A DNA stretch of 64,000 nt from Nisaea acidiphila (lineage in GTDB: Bacteria > Pseudomonadota > Alphaproteobacteria > Thalassobaculales > Thalassobaculaceae). This document shows, in pieces, positions 17,922 to 27,365 of this stretch. Below the pieces are notes generated by a model. The model did not search any database. It was not told the DNA's origin and saw only the letters and a program-made list of their open reading frames with translations. The translations under genes and the position numbers were made by a program. Every line of letters starts with the position of its first letter. Position 1 is the stretch's first letter. The stretch spans positions 558,001 to 622,000 of the forward strand of contig NZ_CP102480.1 of assembly GCF_024662015.1 (NCBI RefSeq), given 5' to 3'.

Positions 17922-19142
17922 TCACCGTACTGCGTAACGCCGGTTCCATTCCTCCTCAAGCGCGTCGGTCCAGCTCGGGTACGGTTCCGCCAGCATGCTG
18001 CCGAGCCGGTCCGCCGGGAGCGCCGCAGGCCCAAGATCCATCGATCGGAAGGCCTCCGCCTCGTCGGCCGTCAGCGCGTCCAGTGCCAGGACCGTCGCCG
18101 ACCCCCAAAATTCCGGATCCTGCTTGCGCAGCTGCGCCTCCGGCGAGAGCAGGAAGTTGGCCAGAACGCGCGCTCCCTCGCTGTGCGCGGCATTGAAGGG
18201 AATGGCGACAAAGCTGACATTGCCAATGGTCCCGACATCGAAGACGTAGTTCCGAACGGTCTCCGGCAGCTCGCCGCTCTCGATCCCCGCCGTCGCCTCC
18301 GACTGGCTGAAGGCGAACGCGATCTCGATCTCTCCGTCGCTCATCAGGCGCCGCATGGCGCCGGCGTTTTCCGGAAAGCTCCGCGCCTTGCGCCAGAGCA
18401 GCGGATGCAGCGCATCGAGATAGTCCCAGAGCGGTGCCGTGACCGATGCGAAATCCGCCTCGCCGGCCGGCCGGTAGAGCGCATCGCGGTTTGCCGCACG
18501 CTCCAGGAGAACCTGTTTCAGGAAGGTCGTTCCGAGAAAGGACGGCGGCAGCGGATAGGTGAAACGCCCTGGATTTTTCTTGGCCCATTCGAGCAATGCC
18601 GCGCTGCTGCGCGGCGGCTCGGGAAGGGCTGCCTCGTCGCGATAGAAAACGAGCCGCGCCCGCGACCAGGGCATCTCCAGGCCGTCCACCGGCACGCCGA
18701 AATCGAGCGCGAGATCGGGGTTGTTGGCCTGATCTGTCAGCGCGAAATTCGGCAGTCCTTCAGTCCATGGCTCCAGAAGCAAGCCGTTGCGTTTCATCGC
18801 GGCGAAATTCTCGCCGTTGATCCAGATGAGGTCGACGGCCCCGCCTTCGATACGGCCAGCGGTTTTCTCCGCCAGGACCCGGGAGACGGCCTCGGCCGTG
18901 TCCGTCAGTTTCACATGCACGACTTCCAAGTCGTAACGCTCGGCGACCTGCTCCCCCGCCCAGGCGATATAGGCATTGATCCGCGTGTCGCCGCCCCAGG
19001 CGTTCCAATAGACCGTCTGTCCCTTGGCGGCTGCGACAATCTTGTCCCAATCCGCTTTGGAGCTGCCGGCCGTTGCCGGAGTGAGGAGCGGCAGAAGGAA
19101 AACAGTCAGCGCGAGGAGGGCGAGGCGAAGCAGGACGGGCAC
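17922..19142 (-). CDS. ynjB: ABC transporter periplasmic binding protein, YnjB-like
   Basis: This 406-residue protein has a cleavable signal peptide (LLRLALLALTVFLLPLL, cleavage near ATA-GSS). The mature start contains YWNAWGGDTRINAYIAWA, a signature of the YnjB group of extracellular solute-binding proteins. It is the first gene of the ynjBCD-like operon and should deliver the ligand to the fused permease. The ligand is unknown; the neighbours do not identify it. Confidence 0.88.
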   Translation of the reverse strand: MPVLLRLALLALTVFLLPLLTPATAGSSKADWDKIVAAAKGQTVYWNAWGGDTRINAYIAWAGEQVAERYDLEVVHVKLTDTAEAVSRVLAEKTAGRIEGGAVDLIWINGENFAAMKRNGLLLEPWTEGLPNFALTDQANNPDLALDFGVPVDGLEMPWSRARLVFYRDEAALPEPPRSSAALLEWAKKNPGRFTYPLPPSFLGTTFLKQVLLERAANRDALYRPAGEADFASVTAPLWDYLDALHPLLWRKARSFPENAGAMRRLMSDGEIEIAFAFSQSEATAGIESGELPETVRNYVFDVGTIGNVSFVAIPFNAAHSEGARVLANFLLSPEAQLRKQDPEFWGSATVLALDALTADEAEAFRSMDLGPAALPADRLGSMLAEPYPSWTDALEEEWNRRYAVR

Positions 19143-19411
19143 GGCAGAAACTCCATGAAAGCCACCAGGGCAAATGCGGCGCGCACGCTAATACAGCTTT
19201 CCGCCCACCAGAAATGACATCGCCGCGAGGGTGGGGGAAAACGCACATTCGGCAAGGGCCCCGGGCCGGTTCAGTTTCGACACGCGGAACAGCGTTCCGC
19301 AAATTGACCTCTTCACGCCCTCCATGGCATATTTCACGAAACCCGCCCGAGACCAGAGGCGGGGCCGCGGTCAGGGGCCGCGGCATGGAAAGAAGGAAAC
19401 GGCCAGACACG

Positions 19412-20227
19412 ATGTCCCGCGACAACGATCCGACAGAAGACGGAAAAGACCGCCAGTTCGTTACCGCCCTTGCCCGCGGCCTCGAAATTCTGCGCGCCTT
19501 CGAACCTGGCGACGGCGGGCTCGGCAATCAGGAACTGGCCGAGCGCACCAAGCTTCCGAAGCCAACCGTCTCGCGGCTGACCCATACACTGAAGACCCTT
19601 GGCTACCTCACCTTCGACGACTCGACCGGGCTTTATCAACTTGGGCCAAGCGTGTTGTCGCTCGGCTACTCCTTCCTCGCCAATCTCGACATCCGCTCGC
19701 GGGCCCGCCCGCTTATGCAGGAGATGGCGAACGACGTGGATGCCGCCATCTCGCTCGGCACACGCGACCGGCTGACGATGCTCTATCTTGAGACCTGCCG
19801 GGGCGACGGCGCGTTGACGCTGCGCCTGGATGTCGGCTCCCGCATCCCTATTGCGGAAACGGCGATGGGCCGGGCATTCCTCGCCGCCCTGCCGGAAGAG
19901 GAGCGCGGTTATCTGATGGACCATATCGAGCGCAAGGACCCCGAGCGGTTTTCCTTCCTGAAAGACGGTGTCGATCAGGCGGTCGAGGACGTCGCGACCC
20001 GCGGTTTCACCCTCTCGCTGGCAGACTGGCATAAAGACGTGCACGCGGTCGGCGTGCCTGTGGTCCTGCCGGACCGCTCGGCGGTGTTCGCCCTCAATTG
20101 CGGCGGCCCGCGCTTTCTTCTGACCAAGGAGCTGCTTGAAGAGGACCTCGGCCCGCGCCTGGTTCGTCTGGCAGAGACCCTGACCATGGGCGGACAAAGC
20201 TTCCGCGTTGTCGCCGCCAATCCCTGA
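19412..20227 (+). CDS. IclR-family transcriptional regulator
   Basis: This 271-residue regulator has an N-terminal helix-turn-helix (FVTALARGLEILRAFEPG, then LAERTKLPKPTVSRLTHTL) and a C-terminal IclR effector domain (GVPVVLPDRSAVFALNCGGP). I place the start at ATG 19412 after AAGGA; an ATG at 19385 is possible. The long upstream open extension looks spurious. The acyl-CoA ligase gene starts 47 bases after its stop in the same direction, so it probably controls that ligase, with an aromatic or carboxylic acid as effector. Confidence 0.87.
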   Translation: MSRDNDPTEDGKDRQFVTALARGLEILRAFEPGDGGLGNQELAERTKLPKPTVSRLTHTLKTLGYLTFDDSTGLYQLGPSVLSLGYSFLANLDIRSRARPLMQEMANDVDAAISLGTRDRLTMLYLETCRGDGALTLRLDVGSRIPIAETAMGRAFLAALPEEERGYLMDHIERKDPERFSFLKDGVDQAVEDVATRGFTLSLADWHKDVHAVGVPVVLPDRSAVFALNCGGPRFLLTKELLEEDLGPRLVRLAETLTMGGQSFRVVAANP

Positions 20228-20274
20228 GACCCTGATCGGGCAGCTTGCCCGCCCCGCACGCTTACGGACCGGAA

Positions 20275-21828
20275 ATGACCAGTACTTTCGAACGCAGCTT
20301 TCCCGAAGGCTCGTACCTGCACGCGATCGTCGACCGCCGGGCGGAGGACTCCGCGGACCGTCCGCTGCTGACAGATGACACGGTAAGTCTCGACGGCCAG
20401 GGCCTGAAGGCGGCGGTGCTGAAGGCTGAGACGGCATTGCGCGACTACGGCGTGCGCGGCGGTGACCGGGTTCTTCTGGTCAACGAAAACTCCGTCGCAC
20501 TGCAGGTCATGATTTTCGCGCTGTCGCGGATCGGGGCATGGACCGTTCTCATAAACGCGCGTCTGACCGAAGCCGAGATCGCCAAGATCGCGGAGCATTC
20601 CGGCGCGCGCACCACGATCTTCACGACCGGCGTCTCGCCCGATGCGGCGGCGCATGCGGCGAATGCCAACGCGGTTCCGTTCGATGCCGGGCAAATCGGC
20701 GATCTGATGATCGCGCCGCTGAACGAGGCGGCCCAGGCGGAACCGCTCGATGCCGACGGCACCAAACAGGTTGCGGCCCTGATTTATACCTCCGGCACCA
20801 CGGGCCAGCCCAAAGGCGTCATGCTGACCCATGGCAACCTCCTGTTCATCGCCGAGGCCTCAGGCAGCATCCGCAAGATCGGGCCGTCGGATTTCGCCTA
20901 TGGCGTACTCCCGACCTCGCACGTTTTCGGCCTCGCCTCGGTCTTTCTCGGCACGCTCGCCCATGGCGGCCATCTGCGCACCGTCTCCCGCTTCGTGCCG
21001 ATGGAAGCCGCGCGTGCGCTCGAGGAAGACGGCGTCACCATCTTTCAGGGCGTGCCGGCCATGTATGCCCACCTGCTCGAACTCTCGGCAAAGCGGGGGG
21101 CACCGCTTCCAGCGCCGAAGCTGCGCTATCTTTCGGCCGGCGGCGCCCCCCTTGATCTCGCCATCAAGGAACGCGTCGAGAAAATGTGGAACCAGCCATT
21201 GCATAACGGCTACGGGCTGACGGAGACCTCCCCGACCGTCACCACGACGCGGATGGAAAGTCCGGTATCCGACGAATCTGTCGGCCCTGTCCTGCCTGGG
21301 GTCGAATGCCGTATCGCGGATCAGGAGACCGGACTGCCGCGCAAGGCGGGAGAGGTCGGGGAAATCTGGGTGCGTGGCGCAAATGTCATGAAAGGCTATT
21401 ACCGCGACCCGGAGCAGACCGCCAAAGCGGTGACCTCGGACGGCTGGTTCAAGACCGGCGATCTCGGCCGCATGGACGGAGACGGCAACCTCTATGTTGT
21501 CGGAAGACTGAAGGAACTGATCATCCGTTCCGGGTTCAATGTCTATCCGGCGGAGGTCGAGGGCGTGCTCGCCGCGCATCCGGATATCGCACTCTCCGCC
21601 GTCGTCGGACGCGTTGTCGGCGACAACGAGGAAGTCGTCGCTTTTGTGCAGCCCATCGCAGGCCGGATCATCGAGAAATCCGAGCTCGAAGCACATATGC
21701 GAGCAAACCTCGCGCCCTACAAATGCCCGAGCCATTACGTTTTTCTTGAGGCGCTTCCAGCAACGGCGACAGGCAAAATTCTGAAGGCCCAGCTTAAGAA
21801 AACAGCGGAAAATCTCAGCATCGTGTGA
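20275..21828 (+). CDS. AMP-forming acyl-CoA synthetase/ligase
   Basis: This 517-residue adenylate-forming enzyme activates a carboxylic acid with ATP and CoA. The phosphate loop YTSGTTGQPKGVMLTH, the adenine motif NGYGLTETSP, the hinge GWFKTGDLGRMDGDGNLYVVGR and the catalytic C-terminal lysine in ATATGKILK are all present. I use ATG 20275 with CGGACCGGAA upstream. It lies behind an IclR regulator, a common arrangement for aromatic or branched acid catabolism. The acid is not determined; benzoate-, hydroxybenzoate- or medium-chain-type substrates are all possible. Confidence 0.88.
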   Translation: MTSTFERSFPEGSYLHAIVDRRAEDSADRPLLTDDTVSLDGQGLKAAVLKAETALRDYGVRGGDRVLLVNENSVALQVMIFALSRIGAWTVLINARLTEAEIAKIAEHSGARTTIFTTGVSPDAAAHAANANAVPFDAGQIGDLMIAPLNEAAQAEPLDADGTKQVAALIYTSGTTGQPKGVMLTHGNLLFIAEASGSIRKIGPSDFAYGVLPTSHVFGLASVFLGTLAHGGHLRTVSRFVPMEAARALEEDGVTIFQGVPAMYAHLLELSAKRGAPLPAPKLRYLSAGGAPLDLAIKERVEKMWNQPLHNGYGLTETSPTVTTTRMESPVSDESVGPVLPGVECRIADQETGLPRKAGEVGEIWVRGANVMKGYYRDPEQTAKAVTSDGWFKTGDLGRMDGDGNLYVVGRLKELIIRSGFNVYPAEVEGVLAAHPDIALSAVVGRVVGDNEEVVAFVQPIAGRIIEKSELEAHMRANLAPYKCPSHYVFLEALPATATGKILKAQLKKTAENLSIV

Positions 21829-21831
21829 GGC

Positions 21832-21849
21832 GTTCACGGATCCGTGAAC
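21832..21849. promoter_or_regulatory. Perfect 18-base palindrome after the acyl-CoA ligase
   Basis: GTTCACGGATCCGTGAAC is a perfect palindrome only a few bases after the ligase stop. No T-run follows, so it is not a classical intrinsic terminator. It could be a binding site for a dimeric regulator or part of the end of the ligase transcript. The rest of the 257-base gap before the helicase presumably holds the helicase promoter and leader. Confidence 0.4.
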
Positions 21850-22085
21850 AGCGTCCCTCAAGCCCGCCGGGTGAAATCAAGTCCTTGACTTCTCGGACAT
21901 TAACCACCATTCCTATGGCGATGTGGCGGTGATCGCGCGACGGCTTCGGTAACGGTAGCTTTCTGTCACCCCGCAATTGGATGAAACTCCGTTGGCTCCA
22001 GGTGCGCGTGGAAGACGGCAAATACGATGCCCTGTCTATGGTTTCACGACCCGATAGCGCCCGTTGCGATGGACTTTAAGACTCA

Positions 22086-23477
22086 GTGACTTGTAAGACT
22101 TTCTCCGAGCTCGCCCTGTGCGAGCCGCTCCTGCGTTCCCTACAGGACGCAGGGTTCGAAACCCCGACCCCCATTCAGCAGCAATCCATTCCCCTGGTTC
22201 TCGATCGGCGCGACCTGCTCGCGATCGCCCAGACCGGGACCGGCAAGACTGCAGCCTTCTCGCTGCCGATCCTGCAGCATCTCTGGGAAAGCGATAAGGA
22301 TGGCCGCAGGCGCCTGCCTGCGAAGACGGTCCGGGTATTGATTCTGGCCCCAACCCGCGAACTCGCCGTTCAGATCGGCGAGAATATCGCGACCTTTACC
22401 CGCCACCTGAAGATGAAACAGGTCGTCATCGTCGGCGGCGTCAGCTTCGGCCCGCAACGCGCGGCCCTCGGCCGCGGCGCCGATGTGCTCGTTGCAACCC
22501 CCGGCCGCCTTCTCGACCTCGTGCAGCAGAACGCCGTCATTCTTGACGCGGTCTCTCACCTCGTGCTCGACGAGGCTGACCGGATGCTCGATATGGGCTT
22601 CGTCCACGATGTCCGGAAGATCGCCCGGCTGGTTCCCGAGGCGCGGCAGACCCTGCTCTTCTCGGCCACAATGCCGCCGAAGGTTGAACAGCTTGCCCAG
22701 TTCCTGCTCGATGAGCCGGCACGGGTCGAAGTGACCCCGGAAGTGGTGACGGTCGACCGCATCAAGCAAACAGTCCACCATGTCGAGGCGCCGGCGAAAA
22801 AGAACCTGCTGCTGCAGGTCATGTCGGACCCGGATTATGCCAAGGTGATCATCTTCACCCGGACCAAGCACAAGGCGGACCGGATCTCGAAGATGCTGAC
22901 CGCCTCCGGCATCGAGTCCGAGGCTCTGCACGGCAACAAGACCCAGAGCGCCCGCCAGCGCGCGCTCGGCCGCTTCAAGCAGGGTGCGGTCCGTGCCCTT
23001 GTCGCGACCGATATCGCGGCCCGCGGCATCGATGTCAGCGACATCTCCCACGTGATCAATTTCGAGCTCCCGAACGAGCCGGAAAGCTACGTCCACCGGA
23101 TCGGCCGGACGGCGCGGGCCGGCACCGACGGCAGTGCGCTCTCGCTCTGCGCGCCGGACGAGTTCGCGTATCTGAAGGATATCGAACGTCTGATCGGGCA
23201 GCGCATCGAGGTTGTGGGCGGCACCGCACCGGAAGGCTCGGCCGCGAACGATGGCGGCCAGCCGAAAAACGGCCGAGGAAACGGCGCCCGCAAGAGTCGC
23301 GGTCGCAAACGGAATGGAAAGCCGTTCGCAAAGGGTCCTTCGGACAAGCCGCCGCAACAGCAGCAGCGCGCACCGAAAGGCAAGCCGCAAAACAACAAGA
23401 CACGGCCGCAGAAACCGGCTGCCGGAGGAGACGGGAAGCTCCGCCGGAAGTCCAGGGATCGCCGCGAGGCCGCGTAG
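22086..23477 (+). CDS. rhlE: DEAD-box ATP-dependent RNA helicase, RhlE-like
   Basis: This 463-residue RNA helicase remodels RNA in ribosome assembly or cold adaptation. The Q motif (FETPTPIQQQSIP), motif I AQTGTGKT, motif Ia PTRELA, motif II DEAD (VLDEADRMLDMGF), motif III SAT and motif VI YVHRIGRTARAG are complete. The last 80 residues are a basic, Lys/Arg/Gln-rich tail of the kind that anchors to RNA. The start is GTG with a poor ribosome-binding site. A cold-shock protein gene follows 77 bases later, which fits a shared cold response. Confidence 0.92.
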   Translation: MTCKTFSELALCEPLLRSLQDAGFETPTPIQQQSIPLVLDRRDLLAIAQTGTGKTAAFSLPILQHLWESDKDGRRRLPAKTVRVLILAPTRELAVQIGENIATFTRHLKMKQVVIVGGVSFGPQRAALGRGADVLVATPGRLLDLVQQNAVILDAVSHLVLDEADRMLDMGFVHDVRKIARLVPEARQTLLFSATMPPKVEQLAQFLLDEPARVEVTPEVVTVDRIKQTVHHVEAPAKKNLLLQVMSDPDYAKVIIFTRTKHKADRISKMLTASGIESEALHGNKTQSARQRALGRFKQGAVRALVATDIAARGIDVSDISHVINFELPNEPESYVHRIGRTARAGTDGSALSLCAPDEFAYLKDIERLIGQRIEVVGGTAPEGSAANDGGQPKNGRGNGARKSRGRKRNGKPFAKGPSDKPPQQQQRAPKGKPQNNKTRPQKPAAGGDGKLRRKSRDRREAA

Positions 23478-23554
23478 GAGAGAGATACAGTCACCGCCGC
23501 CCCGGGGCACCGGGGTGGCCCCCAAAATGGCATTGCATTACGAAGGAGACGACT

Positions 23555-23764
23555 ATGCCGACAGGGACAGTGAAGTGGTTCAACACCACCAAAGGCTATG
23601 GCTTCATCAAACCGGATGACGGCGGGTCCGATGTGTTCGTGCACATCACCGCTCTGCAGACCGCCGGCCTGACCGATCTGCCGGACGGCACGAAGATCAC
23701 CTACGAGCTGGAAGAAGATTCCCGCCGCGGCCGGTCTTTTGCCGCCGACCTGAAGGTCGACTAA
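23555..23764 (+). CDS. Cold-shock domain protein (CspA family)
   Basis: This 69-residue single-domain RNA chaperone has RNP1 (KGYGFIKPD) and RNP2 (VFVHITAL) and the GTVKWFN start typical of CspA. GAAGGAGACGACT gives a strong ribosome-binding site. It follows an RhlE helicase; both act on RNA structure. A GC-rich hairpin-forming leader (about 23500-23520) precedes it. A terminator-like stem-loop follows at 23777. Confidence 0.95.
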   Translation: MPTGTVKWFNTTKGYGFIKPDDGGSDVFVHITALQTAGLTDLPDGTKITYELEEDSRRGRSFAADLKVD

Positions 23765-23776
23765 CAGACTTTTCGT

Positions 23777-23803
23777 CCCGGACCTCCGCCAAGGGGGTCC
23801 GGG
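23777..23803 (+). terminator. Stem-loop after the cold-shock gene
   Basis: CCCGGACC (23777-23784) pairs with GGTCCGGG (23796-23803) around an 11-base loop, 13 bases after the csp stop. The tail is pyrimidine-rich (ATCTCCTCTT) rather than a pure T-run. It also marks the boundary with the convergent dipeptidase gene. Confidence 0.6.
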
Positions 23804-23825
23804 ATCTCCTCTTCCGGCTGCGGGC

Positions 23826-24881
23826 TCAGATCCCGGTACGCGCCAAGAGTGACAGCCAGTTCTCCGCAGCGATCTTGCGGATCAGTTCCTCGCCATATCC
23901 CGCCAGACGATACCGGTCGATGAGATGCGGCAGGCCGGTCACGTCGCCGATCCCGTCCGGAACGGTGCAGCCGTCGAAGTCGGATCCGAAAGCGACCCCG
24001 TCCTCGCCGAGCTTTTCCAGCAGATAGTCCGTATGGGCGACGATCTGATCCAGATCCGTCGCCGCATTCTGTTGGCCGTCGGTCCGCAGGAACCCGACAT
24101 GGAAATTAACCCCGACGAGGCCGCCGCTGGCCCTGATCGCCTCAAGCTGCGCGTCTGTCAGATTGCGCGGCGACGGGCAGATCGCATGCACGTTCGAGTG
24201 CGACGCGACGAGCGGCTTGGTCGAAAGGCGCGCGACGTCCCAGAACCCCTTCTCGGTGATGTGCGAAAGGTCGACCATTATGCCCATCGTGTTACAGGCC
24301 CTGATCAGATTCTCGCCCGCCTCGGTCAGGCCGCTGCCTGTATCCGGCGAAGACGGGAAACTCATCGGCACACCGTCCCCGAAATCGTTCTTCCTGCTCC
24401 AGACCGGTCCAAGCGAGCGCAGGCCCGCCTGGTAGAGGCCGTGCAGGTTCGAGAGGTCCGTCTTCAGGCATTCGACGCCCTCGATATGCAGGATGACCGC
24501 GAGCTTGCCGTCGGACATCGCCCGCCGCGCCTCGGCTATCGAATGAGCGATCACGACGGTTCCCCGGGAGCGTTCCTCGAGCGACCGCGCCATATCGATC
24601 ATGCGCTGCGTGAATGGCTCGGCCACAGCTTGCGATACGGGGGCGAAATTGGCCGGATCCCGCGGCGAGAGTTCCAACTCTTCGCCTTCCGAAATCCGGG
24701 ACGGCGTGAACATCGCGAAAAGACCGCCGCAGAAGCCGCCCTTGCGCGCCCGCGGAAGATCGATATGTCCCCGTTCCCCCTGCTCGAAGAAGCTCCCGGC
24801 ACCGCCCCCGGTCTTCCCGAGCACCAGTCGGAGAAGCGTGTCGTTATGGCCGTCGAAAATCGGAATGAGAGTATCGGTCAA
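23826..24881 (-). CDS. Membrane dipeptidase (renal dipeptidase family, peptidase M19)
   Basis: This roughly 351-residue metallopeptidase hydrolyses dipeptides, often with a D-residue or dehydro bond. The metal ligands are visible: the FDGHNDTL start motif (His and Asp), the glutamate in HIEGVE, the histidine in VDLSHITEKG and the histidines in ASHSNVHAI. SDFDG near the C-terminus is also conserved. No ATG lies at the expected start; TTG codons at 24881 or 24887 fit, with CTGGA upstream. The open frame continues to 25016 but that part is not family-like. It stands alone between the csp and TRAP genes. Confidence 0.87.
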   Translation of the reverse strand: MTDTLIPIFDGHNDTLLRLVLGKTGGGAGSFFEQGERGHIDLPRARKGGFCGGLFAMFTPSRISEGEELELSPRDPANFAPVSQAVAEPFTQRMIDMARSLEERSRGTVVIAHSIAEARRAMSDGKLAVILHIEGVECLKTDLSNLHGLYQAGLRSLGPVWSRKNDFGDGVPMSFPSSPDTGSGLTEAGENLIRACNTMGIMVDLSHITEKGFWDVARLSTKPLVASHSNVHAICPSPRNLTDAQLEAIRASGGLVGVNFHVGFLRTDGQQNAATDLDQIVAHTDYLLEKLGEDGVAFGSDFDGCTVPDGIGDVTGLPHLIDRYRLAGYGEELIRKIAAENWLSLLARTGI

Positions 24882-25275
24882 TTTCAATCCAGGCAGATCA
24901 CGTGAAGCACGGAGGGAACTGGGCGGGGACCGCCCTGGCGCGATGAGATGTCCCCCACCGGCCTTGGGAATCGGAGCGGCATCTTCGCGCCCGCCCGCGC
25001 ATATTTCCACCCTCATTTCGGATCAGGCGGCGGGCGCCCGGTCATATCAGCGGATCTTGCCCGGAAAATGCGCGGAAAACGAAACGAAGCGACATCAGAA
25101 AGTCATGTAAAAGCAACGGCTTCGTTACGCGACTCACTTAGAGAAACCCTGCGGCGCGGTAGACGCGGCGGATGGCATCGGAGGCGCAGGGTTCACCAGC
25201 ACAAGCGATGCCTTTCGTTGCGGAAAGGGCGGGTCAACGAAGACCCGCCCCCCGCCGCACCAGATTGCGACGACC
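24882..25275. other. Gap between dipeptidase and TRAP permease genes
   Basis: This stretch of about 390 bases holds the promoter region of the dipeptidase gene on the minus strand and the terminator of the TRAP operon at 25227-25250. I see no coding sequence, RNA gene or repeat in the rest. Confidence 0.5.
25227..25250 (-). terminator. Terminator of the TAXI TRAP operon
   Basis: GGGCGGGTC (25227-25235) pairs perfectly with GACCCGCCC (25242-25250) around a six-base loop. It lies 26 bases after the stop of the minus-strand permease gene. On that strand CTTTCC follows, a weak T-run. Confidence 0.7.
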
Positions 25276-27273
25276 TCAGCCGACCGCACTTTCCCGACGC
25301 CGGTTCATCCGGGCATAGATCAGGACTGGCGCCCCGAGAAGCGCGCCGATCAGCCCCATCTGAAGATGCGATACTCCTGGGATCACATCGCCCGGGGCCG
25401 CGAAGAACAGGCCGCCAAGCAGCAACAGGATCTTGGCGCCGAGCGCCACCGGCCCCGTTCCGATCCGCCCGAAGCCGGCAACATAACCCTGCAGAGCGCT
25501 GCCGATCAGGTAGACGCCGAAGACCGCCGTCGCGAAAACGACCGCGACTTCAACCCAGCTGCCTTCCCCGATCAGTGCCGGGTTCAGTACGAAGAAGAAC
25601 GGCACGAAATAGATGATGCTGCCGAGGCGCATCGCTTCAACGCCCGCGGAAAGCGCATTCGTGCGCGCCATCGTGGCCGCGGCGAAGGCACCGAGGGCCA
25701 CAGGCGGAGTGATGTAGGAGACCATGCCCCAATAGAGGATGAAGAGGTGGACCGCCAGTTCGTTGAGGCCGGCCTTCACAAGCGCCGGCGCGAGAACCAC
25801 CGCCAGGAAGATGTAGCAGGCGGTGACCGTCATCCCCATACCGAAGATGAAGCTCGTGATCGCGCCCATGATCAGCAGCATGAAGACGGAGCCGCCGGCC
25901 AGGAAGATCAGGTCGTTCACCAGGGTACCTGCGAGGCCCGTCGCCGAGAAAGCGCCGACGATGAGACCGATGCCGAGCAGCACGGCCACGAGCTCGGTCA
26001 GACCGCGGCCGATGCTGTAGATCAGATTGAAGAAGCCTTTTATGTCGAAGCGATGCTTCTTCGAGGCCTGATTGATCACCAGCAGCAGGGCGGTGGCGAA
26101 GAACGGTGCCCAGGTTTCCTGGCGCAGGAACATCATCAGGAAGATGAGCAGCGCGAAGACGAAGAGGTAATACCAGCCTTCTTTCATCGTCTCCCAGATC
26201 GACGGCAATTGCTCGCGCGGGATGCCCTTGAGGTTATGTCGCGCGGCATAGGCGTCGATCTGCACGAAGAGGCCGAAATAGTAGAGGATGGACGGCACCG
26301 CCGCCGCGGCCGCGATTTCCAGGTACGGCCGGCCGAGGAACGAAGCCATGACGAAGGCCGTCGTGCCCATCACAGGCGGCATCAGCACGCCGCCCGTCGA
26401 GGCGCAGGCCTCGGTGCCCGCCGCGTACCGGGCCGGGAAACCGGTCTTCTTCATCGCCGGAATTGAGATCGCACCTGTCGTCAGCACGTTGGAAATCACG
26501 CTGCCGGAGAGCGAGCCCATGAAGCCGGAGGCGAAGATCGCGACCTTTGCGGCGCCTCCCCGCAGACCGCCGACAAGCGCCAGCGCCAGGTTGTTGAAGA
26601 AGGCCCCACCGCCGGTGTACTGCAGCGCCGCGCCGAAGATGATGAAGCCGATCACCAGGTTCCCGAAGGCCCGCATCGGAATGCCGAAAGAACTCTCGGA
26701 GGAAATGATGTGATAGGGGATCACGTCCAGAAACGGCTGCGCAAATCCGGAAATCGGTCCCGGCAGAACGTCGGCAAACGTCGGATAGAGCGAGAAGACG
26801 AAAACGATCAGGAAGATCACCAGACCGCCCGCGCGGCGGGTGGCTTCCAGGATCAGCAGCCAGAACAGGATCGAGATCCAGCGCGCCGTTTCCGGCGGGG
26901 CATATTCCCAGCCCTCCTCAAGACTGAGATCGGCGGTGTAGGCGAAATATCCGGCCACGCCGGCGCCAAGTGCGGCCAGGAACCAGTCATACCAGGCAAC
27001 CGAGGCACCCGGCTCTCCTTTCAGCGGAAAGGAGAGGAATGTCAGCGACAGGAACAATCCCGCCAACAGGAAGAGATAGCGTCCCTCGAGGATGACGACA
27101 CCGGCGAAGAACTGGAGATTGAAGAGCTGGTTGATGGACAGCAGGACCGCTGCCGCCGTGAACAGAACGAACACCCATTTTGCGATGCCATGCAGAGACC
27201 GCGTGCGTTGCTTTTCGCCTGCCTCGGCGTCTTGATCGTCCACACCGGACGACGGGGAAATCTGCTCACTCAT
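25276..27273 (-). CDS. TRAP transporter fused small and large permease (DctQM-type, TAXI system)
   Basis: This 665-residue inner-membrane protein carries an N-terminal four-helix DctQ-like part (residues about 25-170) joined to a large DctM-like part (MGSLSGSVISNVLTTGAISIP, FGMGMTVTACYIFLAVVLAP, YITPPVALGAFAAA). The fused form is typical of TAXI-type TRAP systems, driven by ion gradients. It lies 92 bases after the TAXI binding-protein gene on the same strand, with a stem-loop in the gap. The substrate is not identified; TAXI systems often take dicarboxylates or glutamate. Confidence 0.9.
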   Translation of the reverse strand: MSEQISPSSGVDDQDAEAGEKQRTRSLHGIAKWVFVLFTAAAVLLSINQLFNLQFFAGVVILEGRYLFLLAGLFLSLTFLSFPLKGEPGASVAWYDWFLAALGAGVAGYFAYTADLSLEEGWEYAPPETARWISILFWLLILEATRRAGGLVIFLIVFVFSLYPTFADVLPGPISGFAQPFLDVIPYHIISSESSFGIPMRAFGNLVIGFIIFGAALQYTGGGAFFNNLALALVGGLRGGAAKVAIFASGFMGSLSGSVISNVLTTGAISIPAMKKTGFPARYAAGTEACASTGGVLMPPVMGTTAFVMASFLGRPYLEIAAAAAVPSILYYFGLFVQIDAYAARHNLKGIPREQLPSIWETMKEGWYYLFVFALLIFLMMFLRQETWAPFFATALLLVINQASKKHRFDIKGFFNLIYSIGRGLTELVAVLLGIGLIVGAFSATGLAGTLVNDLIFLAGGSVFMLLIMGAITSFIFGMGMTVTACYIFLAVVLAPALVKAGLNELAVHLFILYWGMVSYITPPVALGAFAAATMARTNALSAGVEAMRLGSIIYFVPFFFVLNPALIGEGSWVEVAVVFATAVFGVYLIGSALQGYVAGFGRIGTGPVALGAKILLLLGGLFFAAPGDVIPGVSHLQMGLIGALLGAPVLIYARMNRRRESAVG

Positions 27274-27316
27274 CGGAGCGCCTCAACCTGAAAATCTTGC
27301 TGACGGGAATCGGTAA

Positions 27317-27341
27317 GGGACGGCGCGACCGGCGCCGTCCC
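27317..27341 (-). promoter_or_regulatory. Stem-loop between TAXI receptor and permease genes
   Basis: GGGACGGCGC (27317-27326) and GCGCCGTCCC (27332-27341) form a perfect ten-base stem with a five-base loop. No T-run follows on the minus strand. A hairpin here can stabilise the upstream message or reduce read-through, so that the binding protein outnumbers the permease. Confidence 0.6.
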
Positions 27342-27365
27342 GAGACCGTAAGGTGGAGTGCGGCC

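Noticed and set aside
16214-18196. 660-codon plus-strand open frame
   Set aside because: Antisense to the YnjC-like permease gene, no recognisable motif, and low-complexity Arg/Gln/Glu composition.
21832-21849. Intrinsic terminator at the perfect palindrome
   Set aside because: No loop and no following T-run; a protein-binding site is at least as likely.
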